DNA of 64,000 nucleotides from assembly GCA_016870155.1 (NCBI GenBank), contig VGCE01000007.1:1-64000 (forward strand), written 5' to 3'. The DNA is from Actinomycetota bacterium (GTDB taxonomy: Bacteria > Actinomycetota > Thermoleophilia > Miltoncostaeales > Miltoncostaeaceae). The notes beneath the pieces were generated by a model. The model saw only the letters and a list, made by a program, of their open reading frames with translations, had not been told where the DNA came from and did no database searches. The translations under genes were made by a program, and so were the position numbers. Below, piece after piece: positions 54,391 to 63,229 of this stretch (positions are counted from its first letter, which is position 1; every line of letters begins with the position of its first letter).

Positions 54391-56187
54391 CTACCGACCT
54401 GCGCGAAGTTCCCTCAGGTTCTGCAGCAGCAGCACGGCGGCGCCGACGATGAGGAGCACCGCGAGCGTCCATTGCCAGCGCTGCACGAGGCCGATGACGA
54501 TGCTCGTGCCGATGGCGATCACCGCCACCCACACGATGAACGAGATCAGGCGCCGCCGCGCCAGTGCCTCGAAGCCCATCACCAGCAGCACGCCCACGAC
54601 GGCGCCCACCCAGTAGTAGCCGGATCCCACGCCCACGAGCAACCACACGATGATGATCATGAGCACCGGCGTGCTGACGGCGGCCCAGATGCGCAGCAGG
54701 CGGCTGCGCACGTTCGCCGGTTCGTCATCCGTCTCGTCGGGCAGGGATTCCTCCTGCAGGTGCGCACGCGGGTCCTCCATCGCCAGGCCCCTGCTCACCG
54801 CCGCCTCCAGGGCATCGCGCTCGGCGGTGAGGTGACGCCGCTCGTTGCGCAGCGCGAGCATCGCCTCATCGCGCTGATGCAGGTCCTCGCGCCGGTCCTT
54901 CGCCAGCGCCTGGGTCACCACGTCGGCATCCAGCGCGCGGAGCCCGGAGTTCTCGCGTCGCGACGCCGTGCGCAGCATCGCCACCTCGTCATCGATAGCC
55001 CTGATGCGGGCGTGCACGCTGGCCAACCGCTCGGCCACGGCCCTGGCCGCGGCACACGGGTCGGGGTCCACCTTCTGCATGCCGGCCCAGCCCAGGGGGT
55101 CCTCCCAGCGCACGCGGTCGATGCCATCGCGCTCGTGCTTGGGCCCCGTTGGCGCCGACTCCCCGCCGAAGGGGTCGCGCGAGTCGCGGCCCCAGCGCCC
55201 GCTGAAGTCACGCACCCAGGGGGTGTCGTCCCCGATCACCACGGGCATCCACTCGCGGTCGGCGCCCGGGCCCACGGCCACGCCGTCGCCGCGGTGGTAG
55301 TCGACGAAGGGGATGCCGAAGCCCTCATCCACCGACGTGTGGTCGCCCCACGGCGTGAGCGCATGAAGGATTCGCCGGAACCACCGCACGAAGCCCCGCA
55401 TCACCGGGGGATCCACCTGCACGAGCTCATCCATGGGGTTGGGCGTGTGCGAGTGCGACCCGGCCCCGGGATAGGCCACCACGTGGTCCCCCACCCATTC
55501 CACGTCGGGGTCGTCCACGCGCCGCCTGAGGCCGTCGCCCTCGGCGTCGTGCGACGAGAACGCCACCCACCGCGCCTGCAGCACGCCGTCGAGGTCGGGA
55601 GCCGCGTAGATGATGAGGTTCTCCCAGTCGGCCTCGTGGTCGTTGATGCCGTGGAATGACGACCGCCAGTCGTTCATCGGGTAGAAAAACCAGTACTGCA
55701 GCATCGTCCAGCCGGCCTCGCGCGACACGCGCCCGTAGTAGGGCGTGCCCGCGGCGGCGATCTTTTCGCGGTAGATGATCTCGCCCGCCGCCACCGAACC
55801 CCGCGGCACGCGGCCCCGGAAGAGCAGGGTGAGCCGGAAGAAGGCGTCGATGATGCGCCCCGTGATGCCCACCTGCGAGAACCGGCTCGCATCGGGCATC
55901 GACTCCCCGTGCCCCTCGCGCCGCCACTGGCGGAACTCCTTGCGCGTGAGGGGCTCCTCCACGTAGAGCAGGTGAAGCGTCTCGGCGGCGCGCCCGCGCG
56001 ATATGGCGGCGAGCGAGTCGAGGTCGAGGTCGCCCGCCTCGGCGATCTTCTTGTCCGTGCCATCGGGCATCCGCTGCCAGAGGGAGCACGCAGCCACGTA
56101 CGCGCCGGTGTCCGAGGGCAGGAAGAGCTCCACGCGATTGAGGCGCAGTATCGGCTCGAAGCGGCGGAGGAGGTCGAGATCGTCCAC
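54391..56187 (-). CDS. Vps62-like membrane-anchored protein
   Basis: This 598-aa protein has an unusual architecture. A soluble N-terminal half (about 1-350) contains TMLQYWFFYPMNDWRSSF near residue 160, INDHEADWENLIIYAAP near 180 and YPGAGSHSHTPNP near 240. These resemble the Vps62/TDP-like domain of fungal and bacterial toxin-associated proteins, which carry W-x-Y-P-x-N-D and HE-x-DWE motifs. Then a long coiled coil (about 390-480), and four membrane helices at the C-terminus (about 500-590). GTG 56187 has TAGGCT 6 nt upstream. The cytosolic or external side is not decided. Confidence 0.65.
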   Translation of the reverse strand: MDDLDLLRRFEPILRLNRVELFLPSDTGAYVAACSLWQRMPDGTDKKIAEAGDLDLDSLAAISRGRAAETLHLLYVEEPLTRKEFRQWRREGHGESMPDASRFSQVGITGRIIDAFFRLTLLFRGRVPRGSVAAGEIIYREKIAAAGTPYYGRVSREAGWTMLQYWFFYPMNDWRSSFHGINDHEADWENLIIYAAPDLDGVLQARWVAFSSHDAEGDGLRRRVDDPDVEWVGDHVVAYPGAGSHSHTPNPMDELVQVDPPVMRGFVRWFRRILHALTPWGDHTSVDEGFGIPFVDYHRGDGVAVGPGADREWMPVVIGDDTPWVRDFSGRWGRDSRDPFGGESAPTGPKHERDGIDRVRWEDPLGWAGMQKVDPDPCAAARAVAERLASVHARIRAIDDEVAMLRTASRRENSGLRALDADVVTQALAKDRREDLHQRDEAMLALRNERRHLTAERDALEAAVSRGLAMEDPRAHLQEESLPDETDDEPANVRSRLLRIWAAVSTPVLMIIIVWLLVGVGSGYYWVGAVVGVLLVMGFEALARRRLISFIVWVAVIAIGTSIVIGLVQRWQWTLAVLLIVGAAVLLLQNLRELRAGR

Positions 56188-56260
56188 GCGACCAGCCTAC
56201 GGGAGAGGTGGCGCGGGGGCGGCACCCGGGCGCCGCCGGGGCCCGGAGTAGCCTCGCCGC

Positions 56261-56701
56261 ATGATCACATCACGCATCGGCGGCCTCACGGTCGCCCTCC
56301 TCGCCGCAGGCGCGCTGGTCGCGGGCTGCGGATCATCATCGGACACCGCCTCCGACACCACCGCCAAGGCCGACACGGCGACGGCAGTGGACACCAGTAC
56401 CGGCCAGAAGGTGGGCGGCACGGCCACGTGCGACGCCGCATCCATCGAGAAGGCCGCGCAGGATTCGCCGGGCTTCGAGAACCAGAAGATCACACTCGAG
56501 GACAGCTCGTCATTCAAGTGCGCCGACGGCTGGGCCTACGCGTTCATCAACGCCGGCACCGGCGACGAGGCCATCACCGCCACGGTAGTGTTCGAAGCCG
56601 AGGGCCAGTTCTGGATCCCCAAGGACCGCGCGACGGTGTGCACGGCCCCTGGCGACCAGGTGCCCGCAGCCATCTACCAGCCGGCCTGTGAGACCAACTA
56701 G
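56261..56701 (+). CDS. Small lipoprotein, unknown function
   Basis: This 146-aa exported protein has a signal peptide ending ALVAGCGSSSD (Cys near 24), a Thr/Asp/Ala linker, and a small domain with four Cys (ATCDAAS, FKCADGWAYAF, TVCTAPGDQ, QPACETN) that could form two disulfides. No family is recognised. TAGCCT lies 6 nt before the ATG: a leaderless start. Confidence 0.75.
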   Translation: MITSRIGGLTVALLAAGALVAGCGSSSDTASDTTAKADTATAVDTSTGQKVGGTATCDAASIEKAAQDSPGFENQKITLEDSSSFKCADGWAYAFINAGTGDEAITATVVFEAEGQFWIPKDRATVCTAPGDQVPAAIYQPACETN

Positions 56702-56760
56702 AGGTACTGCGATAGCGCCCGGCCGGTTGGTGCGTGCCACCGCGCCGGTATCATAGGTCC

Positions 56761-58452
56761 ATGACCCCTCACGCCCCCCCTAGGCGCTCGGCGACAGTCC
56801 TCGCGCTTGGCGCGCTCATGATCGGTGGCCTGCTCGGCGGCGACGCGGCCACCGCCGCCAAGAAGAAGACCTGCAAGCCCGCGCCCAAGGCCAAGTGCGC
56901 CGGGGTGAACCTGGCCAAGCGCAACCTCGCAGGCAAGAACCTGAAGGGCATCAACCTCAAGGGCGCCAACCTTAAGGGCGCCAACCTCAAGGGCGCCAAC
57001 CTCGCCGGGGCCACGCTCACCAATGCGAAGCTGGGCCGGGCCAACCTCACGAACGCCACGGTCACGAGCGCCCGCATGGGTGGCGCCACGGTCAATGGCG
57101 CCACCACCACCGGGCTCGTGAGCGGGTCGGTGTCGGGCACGCCCAATTCGCTGCCCACCGGCTGGCAGCTGAACACCGGATATCTCATGGGCCCCGGGGC
57201 GAACCTCACTGGCGCCAACCTCATCGGCCAGACTCTCACGGCGGTCAACCTCACGGGCGCCACCCTCACGGGGGCCCTGCTCACCGGCGCCACCGCCTAC
57301 GCGAGCACCTTCACCAACGCATCCATGGCCAACGCCAACCTGGCGGGCGCCACCATCACCACCAGCACCCTTGGCGGGGCCAACCTCGCAGGCGCGTCGC
57401 TCGTGGGCATCACGGTCACGGCCAGCGGCCTGCCGGGGGCCAACCTGACGGGCGCGAACCTCACGGCGGCCACGCTGTCGGGCACCGACTTCACCGGCGC
57501 GAACCTGTCGCGCGTAGCCGGTCGCGCCGCCACCTTCTCGGGTGCCACGCTGCGGAATGCCAACCTCACGGGCGCGGCCCTCGGCGGCAATTCGCAGAAC
57601 TCCGTGGCGCTCGACGGCGCCGACCTCACCGGCGCCAACCTCACGAACGCGGTGCTGGGCTACGCCAACGTGGCCAATGCGGTCATCTCGAACGCCGCCA
57701 TCACGGGCACCGACCTGCGCAACACGACCTACGACGGCCTGAGGTCGGGTGGGCTCACCACGGGCACGGGCACGCGCCTGCCCACCGGCACCTCGGTGGT
57801 GGCCGGTTACCTCATCGGCGAGAACGTCGACCTGGTGGAGGCCAACCTGGCGAACCAGGTGCTCACGGGGCTCGACTTCCAGGGCGCCGACCTCTCCCGC
57901 GCCAACCTCGCCGGGGCCCGGTTGGTGAGTGCCTCGCTCGCCAACGCCACGGCCGTGGGCACCAACTTCACCGATGCCAACCTCACCGCTGCCACGCTCG
58001 GGGGCGCCGACCTGCGGGAGTCGAGCGTGGCGAGGGCGACGCTTACGGACGCGTCATTCGACGGCAGCCTCGCGAATGCGCCGTACGGCACCGCGGGGGG
58101 CGCAAGCACTCCGCTCACGCAGAACCCGGTGACCACGCTTACGAACATGTCTGGTCTCGCCCTCGCGGGAGTCAATCTCTCGGCTGCGGCCAAGCATTGG
58201 ATTCAGGTGGACTTCACCGGGGCAAACCTCGCCGGCACCACCTTCAAGAACGACGGGCATTTCACCTATAGCGTGTTCGTCCGGTCCAACCTCGCGGGCA
58301 CGGTGTTCGCTGGTAGCGGCGTAGGCGTGAAGTTCCAGAGAGCGATCTTCACGGGCGCGACTGGCGTACCGACCATAGGCGGCACCGGGTCGTGGAGCCT
58401 CACCACCTGCCCCAACGGCACCCTGCAGAACACGGCCTGCACCTTCTCCTAG
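56761..58452 (+). CDS. Secreted pentapeptide-repeat protein
   Basis: This 563-aa protein has a signal peptide (about 1-33), a Lys-rich stretch with two Cys, then about 90 pentapeptide repeats of the A(N/D)LxG type (GANLKGANL, LTGANLTAATLSG). The repeats would form right-handed quadrilateral beta-helix segments, interrupted near residue 125-145 and 325-355 by YLMGPGANL/YLIGENVDL-like inserts. The C-terminal 40 aa break the pattern and hold a Cys pair. Pentapeptide proteins that protect gyrase are cytosolic; this one is exported, so it is more likely structural or adhesive. TATCAT is 6 nt before the ATG. Confidence 0.88.
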   Translation: MTPHAPPRRSATVLALGALMIGGLLGGDAATAAKKKTCKPAPKAKCAGVNLAKRNLAGKNLKGINLKGANLKGANLKGANLAGATLTNAKLGRANLTNATVTSARMGGATVNGATTTGLVSGSVSGTPNSLPTGWQLNTGYLMGPGANLTGANLIGQTLTAVNLTGATLTGALLTGATAYASTFTNASMANANLAGATITTSTLGGANLAGASLVGITVTASGLPGANLTGANLTAATLSGTDFTGANLSRVAGRAATFSGATLRNANLTGAALGGNSQNSVALDGADLTGANLTNAVLGYANVANAVISNAAITGTDLRNTTYDGLRSGGLTTGTGTRLPTGTSVVAGYLIGENVDLVEANLANQVLTGLDFQGADLSRANLAGARLVSASLANATAVGTNFTDANLTAATLGGADLRESSVARATLTDASFDGSLANAPYGTAGGASTPLTQNPVTTLTNMSGLALAGVNLSAAAKHWIQVDFTGANLAGTTFKNDGHFTYSVFVRSNLAGTVFAGSGVGVKFQRAIFTGATGVPTIGGTGSWSLTTCPNGTLQNTACTFS

Positions 58453-58455
58453 CCG

Positions 58456-59481
58456 CTACCGCTTACCCGTCTTGAGCCAGCGGGCGCAGGCGCCCTGCAC
58501 GATCTTCCAGGTCTTGGCGTCGAGGGATTCCCTCTCGGCGATGGTCTGCACGCACAGCACCTGGATGGCCTCGGGCCCCAGCCGGTACAAGCCGATTCCG
58601 TTGCCGCTGATCGATCGGTTGAGGTCGTTGGCACGCACCGCCACCCACGCGCAGCCCTGGCCCTCGGGGCACATCTGCGCGGGCATGCCCGCGATGCGGC
58701 CCGTGGCCGCACCCAGCATGAAGTGCACGCGCGATAGCTGGCCGCCCGATCTGATGATGGCGTTGGTGATCGCCCGGGTGCCGTCGGTCCACGTGCGGTA
58801 GTCGGCGTCGCGGCTGAAGTCCGGGTACATCTCCAGCCAGTAGCTCTCGCCCTTGGCGACCGCCGTTAGGGCGCCGCTCCACTGGGCCGCCTCATCGCCC
58901 CCGGCCATGATGCCCTCGATCATCTGGATCGGGATGTACATCACCACGCGATCGGCGTAGGTGGAGCCCCACGGCGACTCATCCTGCAGCAGCGCCATGG
59001 CATCGTTCAGTCGCTTGCCGGCGTCGCCCTTGAACTCCACGCCGATGTCGTCGATGGACACCAGGTGCGACGTGCACGGCATGCGCTTCGTGCAGGTGGT
59101 GTCCACGGCCGTGCGCACGCGGCGGGCGATCTCCCCGGCCGGCAGCGTGGCGAGCGTCACGCCGTCGAGGCGCGCGATGCGGTAGGGCGGCTCGAGCATG
59201 GTCTGCCGCGCCGGTATCTGCCGGAACACCTGCCCCTGATCCAGTGGTCCCGGCCCCATGGGGAGGAGGCGCTCCAGGATCGTGGCGACGTTGAGCTCCG
59301 ACATGTACAAGATGTGCCGCTGCGCCCCGGGGGTGGCGGGGGTTCCGCGGTTGGCCACGGCAGCGTCGCCCGCGCCCCCGCTGCCCTGTCCCGACACCAT
59401 CTCCCCGCAGCCTGACGCCACGAGCGCCGCGAGGGCCATGAACGCCATGGCCAGCACGAGAAGTGGACCCCGTCGGTGCAC
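58456..59481 (-). CDS. Lipoprotein of unknown function
   Basis: This 341-aa exported protein has the lipobox LVASGC (Cys25). Residues 50-340 form an unrecognised domain with SELNVATILERLLPMGPGP, a Cys pair in TTCTKRMPCTSH near 130 and another in QMCPEGQGCAW near 265, and LGPEAIQVLCVQTIAERE near the end. GTG 59481 has TAACAT 6 nt upstream; the hexamer overlaps the promoter of the divergent hydrolase gene, only 18 bp away. Confidence 0.75.
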   Translation of the reverse strand: MHRRGPLLVLAMAFMALAALVASGCGEMVSGQGSGGAGDAAVANRGTPATPGAQRHILYMSELNVATILERLLPMGPGPLDQGQVFRQIPARQTMLEPPYRIARLDGVTLATLPAGEIARRVRTAVDTTCTKRMPCTSHLVSIDDIGVEFKGDAGKRLNDAMALLQDESPWGSTYADRVVMYIPIQMIEGIMAGGDEAAQWSGALTAVAKGESYWLEMYPDFSRDADYRTWTDGTRAITNAIIRSGGQLSRVHFMLGAATGRIAGMPAQMCPEGQGCAWVAVRANDLNRSISGNGIGLYRLGPEAIQVLCVQTIAERESLDAKTWKIVQGACARWLKTGKR

Positions 59482-59499
59482 GCATGTATGTTAGCGCCC
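59482..59499. promoter_or_regulatory. 18-bp divergent gap with superimposed -10 boxes
   Basis: TATGTT (59487-59492) serves the plus strand, 7 nt before GTG 59500, and TAACAT (59493-59488) the minus strand, 6 nt before GTG 59481. The two hexamers overlap by five bases, and both -35 regions must lie inside the opposite gene. Confidence 0.6.
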
Positions 59500-60723
59500 G
59501 TGAACCAGCAGGATGCAGCGATGGCCGACGCACGCTTCTTCACCGACACGGGCTTCGAGTTCGCCACGCTCATCGCGATCGGCGCCGCCCCATACGGGCT
59601 TTCGGAGGCCGGGGAGGTGCTGTCCACCGCGGCGCGCATCAGCGACGGAGATGCCGACTCGTGGTTCGATGAATGGACCGCCACCGGTGGGAGGTGCCTC
59701 GACCAGGCCGGTGAGTGCGAGGCCGCGGGGCACGTGGTGAGCGCCAAGTGGCTCTACCTGCGGGCGTCGTTCTACCTCGGCACGGCGTTCTTCTACGTGC
59801 TCGCCACCCGTGACCCATCGCGCGAGTTGCAGGCCTGGCGACGCCATCGCGCGGCATTCGCCCGGGCCATGGACCTGTGGGAAACCCCCGTGCAGGCGGT
59901 GGAGATCCCCTACGAGGACACCCCGCTGCAGGGGTACTTCTTCTCGGGCGGGGATGGCAGCCGCCCGCTGCTCATCGCCACCAATGGCAGCGACGGCACG
60001 ATGGCCGACATGCTTGGCGCCGGCGTGCTGGACGCCGTGGATCGCGGCTACCACGTGCTCATCTACGACGGGCCCGGGCAGGGCGCGGCGCTCTACGAGG
60101 ACGGCCTGCCGTTCCGCCACGACTGGGAGAAGGTCGTGACGCCCATCGTCGACTGGGCAGCGCCCCGCGCCGACGTCGACGTCGATCACATCGCGCTGTG
60201 CGGCTGGAGCCAGGCCGGGTACTGGGTGCCGCGCGCCGCCGCATTCGAGCCGCGGCTCGCGGCGATCATGGTGGACCCCGGGGTGGTGAGCGTGGGTGAG
60301 TCGTGGACCCGCCACCTGCCTCCGCCCCTGCTGCAGTTGCTCGACGCCGGGAAGATGGAGGAGTTCGATGCCTACATGGCCGAGGGAATGAAGGAGAACC
60401 CCGGCATCGCCCTCGAGGCCGCCAAGCGCCTGGAGCCCTACCGCACCGATTCCCTGGCCGAGGTGCTCATCGAACTGCGCACGTGGGACCTCACCGACGT
60501 GGCGGGGCGCATCACCGCGCCCACGTGGATCTCCTCGCCTGATGACGAGCAGTTCTGGCCCGGGCAGTCGCAGCGGCTGTTCGACCTGCTCACGGGCGTC
60601 GCCCGAAAGGTGCTCGTCCCGTTCACGGCCGAGGACGGCGCCAACTGGCACTGCGAGCCGATGGCGCCGCGTATACGCGCGCAGCGCATGTTCGACTGGC
60701 TCGACGAGACCCTCGCGGCCTGA
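59500..60723 (+). CDS. Alpha/beta hydrolase
   Basis: This 407-aa protein has a helical N-terminal part (about 1-125) and an alpha/beta-hydrolase core: YEDTPLQGYFFSGG, LIATNGSDGTMADM near residue 167, LIYDGPGQGAALYE near 190, nucleophile GWSQAGYWVPRAA near 236, and the His in ANWHCEPMAPR near 385. The two-part layout with DGPGQG resembles FrsA/2,6-dihydroxypseudooxynicotine-type C-C hydrolases. GTG 59500 with TATGTT 7 nt upstream is preferred to in-frame ATGs further up. Confidence 0.85.
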   Translation: MNQQDAAMADARFFTDTGFEFATLIAIGAAPYGLSEAGEVLSTAARISDGDADSWFDEWTATGGRCLDQAGECEAAGHVVSAKWLYLRASFYLGTAFFYVLATRDPSRELQAWRRHRAAFARAMDLWETPVQAVEIPYEDTPLQGYFFSGGDGSRPLLIATNGSDGTMADMLGAGVLDAVDRGYHVLIYDGPGQGAALYEDGLPFRHDWEKVVTPIVDWAAPRADVDVDHIALCGWSQAGYWVPRAAAFEPRLAAIMVDPGVVSVGESWTRHLPPPLLQLLDAGKMEEFDAYMAEGMKENPGIALEAAKRLEPYRTDSLAEVLIELRTWDLTDVAGRITAPTWISSPDDEQFWPGQSQRLFDLLTGVARKVLVPFTAEDGANWHCEPMAPRIRAQRMFDWLDETLAA

Positions 60724-60787
60724 CGCCGCTGCGCGCGGCCCTGCCATGCTGTCGAACCTGATCCCCAACCCGACCCGAGGAGCACAC

Positions 60788-61444
60788 ATGCCACGTTCAT
60801 CCCGCACGGCCCTGCGCCGCGCCCTTCCCGTCGCCCTCGTGGGCATCGCCATCGCGCCCGCCACGCTGCTGGCCAGCCACGACGTCAACTGCCTCGGCAC
60901 CGAGGCCGTGTGCACGGCCAACGTCAACCTCGCCGGCGGCGCGTCCAACGACAAGGTCACCGTCGAGCTCCCCGGAACCCAGCTCAAGCTGCGCGCCACC
61001 ACGCCGGCCCCGTCCTCGCTCAAGGGCGCCTTCAGCGCTACAGGTGGCACATACACCACCGGCGGCTCGGTGTACCAGTTCACGCTCAACGCGGTGGGGT
61101 CCATCACGTCGGGGTACGCGTCGATGACCTTCACCAACCCGCAGCGCCCGCAGGGGGGCGTGCCCGGCATGGTCAAGTGCCTGGGCGATGACAACGTGTG
61201 CACCGCCAACATCAGCCTCAAGGGCGGGGCCAGCAACAAGCTGGTGAAGGTGCAGCTGCCCGGCACCGACCTCAAGCTGTCGCGTGGCGCCAAGGCCGTC
61301 GTGCCGGCCACGAACAAGGGCGCTTACGGGATGTCCGGCGGCAAGTACACCACCGGCGGCTCGATCTACCAGTTCAGCCTCAACGCCGTGGAGTCGATCG
61401 GCAAGGGATCGTGGCTGGCGCTCACCTTCCGCTCGGCGGGCTGA
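60788..61444 (+). CDS. Secreted protein of two tandem 90-aa repeats
   Basis: This 218-aa protein has a signal peptide to about residue 29 and two homologous domains, about 34-120 and 130-216. Each reads CLG-x5-CTAN, then GGASN, ELPGT-LKL or QLPGTDLKL, and YTTGGS-YQF-LNAV, ending in a strand such as SMTF/ALTF. The Cys pair in each suggests a disulfide-closed beta domain. No family is recognised. ATG 60788 has GAGGAG 7-12 nt upstream. An intrinsic-type terminator follows. Confidence 0.75.
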   Translation: MPRSSRTALRRALPVALVGIAIAPATLLASHDVNCLGTEAVCTANVNLAGGASNDKVTVELPGTQLKLRATTPAPSSLKGAFSATGGTYTTGGSVYQFTLNAVGSITSGYASMTFTNPQRPQGGVPGMVKCLGDDNVCTANISLKGGASNKLVKVQLPGTDLKLSRGAKAVVPATNKGAYGMSGGKYTTGGSIYQFSLNAVESIGKGSWLALTFRSAG

Positions 61445-61466
61445 TCGCGCGCCGGCGAGGCTGAGC

Positions 61467-61505
61467 ACGGTCGACCCGCCGTGCGCGCTACGGCGGGTCG
61501 ACCGT
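61467..61505 (+). terminator. Intrinsic terminator, perfect 16-bp stem
   Basis: ACGGTCGACCCGCCGT and its exact complement around GCGCGCT, followed by TCTCCTGTTTT. It is the clearest rho-independent terminator in the window. Confidence 0.8.
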
Positions 61506-61566
61506 TCTCCTGTTTTCAGACCCCTCCGCGGCTAGCGTGCCCCCACGGCGACCACGTGGGAGTGCC

Positions 61567-62046
61567 ATGAAGCTCGAGCCCCTGTACCGCGCAGTGTTCC
61601 GCTACCCCGACGGCGGGCACGGCACCGTGATCGAGGGCGAGGCCGGCAGCGAGGGCCACTACTTCTTCGTGGCCGAGGGCGAGCTGACCGGCCGCATCTC
61701 CGGCCGCCTCCAGGCGGCCAACCACCCGCGCTCGCGCATCGACAAGAACGCGCTGCCCAACATCCAGGGCGCCATCACCACCGACGATGGCGCCACGATC
61801 ATCTTCGACTGGCACGGCTTCGCACGCCCTGCTCCGCCGTCACCGCGCCAGATCGTGGTGGCCGCCACCCATGCCAGCGGCGACGAGCGCTACTCGTGGC
61901 TCAACAACGTGGTGTGCGTGGGCTGCGGCGAGATCCGCCCGCTCGACGATTCCGGCGACGCCCGCAACGTGGTGGGCGGCCGCATCGACTTCGTCATCGA
62001 ATTCTCCGAGCTCATCTGGGAGCCCATCGACCAACAGGAGGTCTGA
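61567..62046 (+). CDS. DUF3237-like protein
   Basis: This 159-aa, beta-rich cytosolic protein reads VIEGEAGSEGHYFFVAEGELTG, seen as VIEGEAGSEG then FFVAEGELTGRISGRL, and TTDDGATIIFDWHGFARP, and ends with SWLNNVVCVGCGEIRPL. The overall pattern suggests the DUF3237/UPF0311 beta-barrel family, whose function is unknown; the assignment is tentative. GGGAGTGCC precedes the ATG. The stop overlaps the next ATG (TGATG). Confidence 0.65.
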   Translation: MKLEPLYRAVFRYPDGGHGTVIEGEAGSEGHYFFVAEGELTGRISGRLQAANHPRSRIDKNALPNIQGAITTDDGATIIFDWHGFARPAPPSPRQIVVAATHASGDERYSWLNNVVCVGCGEIRPLDDSGDARNVVGGRIDFVIEFSELIWEPIDQQEV

Positions 62047-62336
62047 TGTTCCTGCTTCGCGCCACGTACAACCGCCCCATCGAGGAAGTCGATCAGCTGC
62101 TCGAGGGCCACAAGGCCTGGATCATGAAGAACTTCGATGAGGGGCGCATCCTGCTCACCGCCCGCCAGGTGCCGCTCACCGGCGGCATCATCCTCGCCCG
62201 TGGCGAGAGCGCCGAGGAGATGTGGGCGATGCTCGAGGAGGACCCCTTCAAGAGCTCCGGCATGGCCGACTACGAGGTGCTCGAGTACGCCCCCGTGCGC
62301 GCCGCCGAGGGCGTGGAGGGACTTCTGGAGGACTGA
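62046..62336 (+). CDS. YciI-like protein
   Basis: This 96-aa ferredoxin-like-fold protein reads LRATYNRPIEEVDQLLEGHKAWI, split here as LRATYNRPIEEV and LLEGHKAWIMKNFDEG, followed by VPLTGGIILARGES and EEDPFKSSGMADYEV. The conserved His in EGHKAW and Asp in EEDPF form the presumed active site of YCII proteins. It is coupled to the DUF3237-like gene. Function unknown. Confidence 0.82.
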   Translation: MFLLRATYNRPIEEVDQLLEGHKAWIMKNFDEGRILLTARQVPLTGGIILARGESAEEMWAMLEEDPFKSSGMADYEVLEYAPVRAAEGVEGLLED

Positions 62337-62377
62337 CCGGGCACTGACCGCCCACTGACCGCGCACGCAGTGCCCGG
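62337..62377 (+). terminator. 10-bp perfect hairpin after the YciI gene
   Basis: CCGGGCACTG (62337-62346) and CAGTGCCCGG (62368-62377) pair around a 21-nt loop directly after the stop; no T-tract. Confidence 0.5.
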
Positions 62378-62403
62378 CCGCGCGGTGCCATTATGCGCGG
62401 CGC

Positions 62404-63189
62404 CTAGGGGATGAAGTACATCGGGTTGGGCAGCAGGAACCCGGCGTCGGCATGGCCCAGGCTCATGTCGCTGACCTGGTCGCCGATCGACAGCGCGATC
62501 TTCCAGCCCTGCTTCTCGAGCCCGGCACGGGCACGCGACTTGTAGACGGCGGCCGTGAGCGTCTCCTGCGGGGGCGAGCGCAGGATGATCTGCTTCACCC
62601 CGGTCACCCCGATCTTCTCGAGGCATGAGGCCGTATAGGGCAGGGTCGCCTGCTTTCGGCCGGTGATCACCACGATCGCCACGCCACGCGCCTTCGCGCG
62701 CCTGAGCAGGTTCACGCTCGGCTGGATCGCCGGCGTGCCGCACGCCTGCATGATCTGGTCCTGCACCGGGGGGTTCTCGGTCCAGTTCACTGCCGGGTCA
62801 GAGTAGTACTGGTACCAGCTCACCAGGGTGTCGTCCATGTCGGTCACCACCATCGCCTTGCACCTGCGCACCTTCGCCACCGGGGCATTCTTCCCGCAGG
62901 TGCGGTCGAGCCAGCCGTCGAGGTAGGTGCGCGCCCTGCTCACCGTGCCGCTGATGTCGGCCGTGTAGCCGCCGCTCTGGCGCAGCGCCACGATGTTCGC
63001 GCCCATCGCGGGGCTCACCAGGTAGTCGGTCGTCACGGCGAGCGGCGGCAGGTGCTGGTCGGACCCCACGACGGGGGTCTTCGCGGTGGCGCCCCCGTAG
63101 CCGAAGCTGACGACGGCGGCGTTCGCTGCGGCGGGGATCGCCAGCACGGCAGCTGCGGCGGTGAGTGCAAGGGCGGTGTGGGTGGTCAC
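62404..63189 (-). CDS. Secreted HAD-superfamily acid phosphatase (class IIIB)
   Basis: This 261-aa exported phosphatase has a signal peptide ending IPAAANAAV (about 1-24). HAD motif I is VVTDMDDTLVSWYQYY near residue 113, motif II VVITGRKQATL near 172, the Lys/Arg region LEKIGVTGVKQIILRS near 185, and motif III SIGDQVSDMSLGHAD near 235. This matches the HAD IIIB acid phosphatases, plant vegetative-storage-protein and class B like. GTG 63189 has TACTAT 6 nt upstream. Confidence 0.87.
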   Translation of the reverse strand: MTTHTALALTAAAAVLAIPAAANAAVVSFGYGGATAKTPVVGSDQHLPPLAVTTDYLVSPAMGANIVALRQSGGYTADISGTVSRARTYLDGWLDRTCGKNAPVAKVRRCKAMVVTDMDDTLVSWYQYYSDPAVNWTENPPVQDQIMQACGTPAIQPSVNLLRRAKARGVAIVVITGRKQATLPYTASCLEKIGVTGVKQIILRSPPQETLTAAVYKSRARAGLEKQGWKIALSIGDQVSDMSLGHADAGFLLPNPMYFIP

Positions 63190-63229
63190 GTCCGGATAGT
63201 AGGCATTTGGTGCCGGAACCTTCCGGCCG

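Noticed and set aside
56761-58452. Pentapeptide protein as quinolone-resistance (Qnr-like) gyrase protector
   Set aside because: It has a signal peptide and is about twice the length of Qnr, with interrupted repeats, so a cytosolic gyrase role is unlikely.
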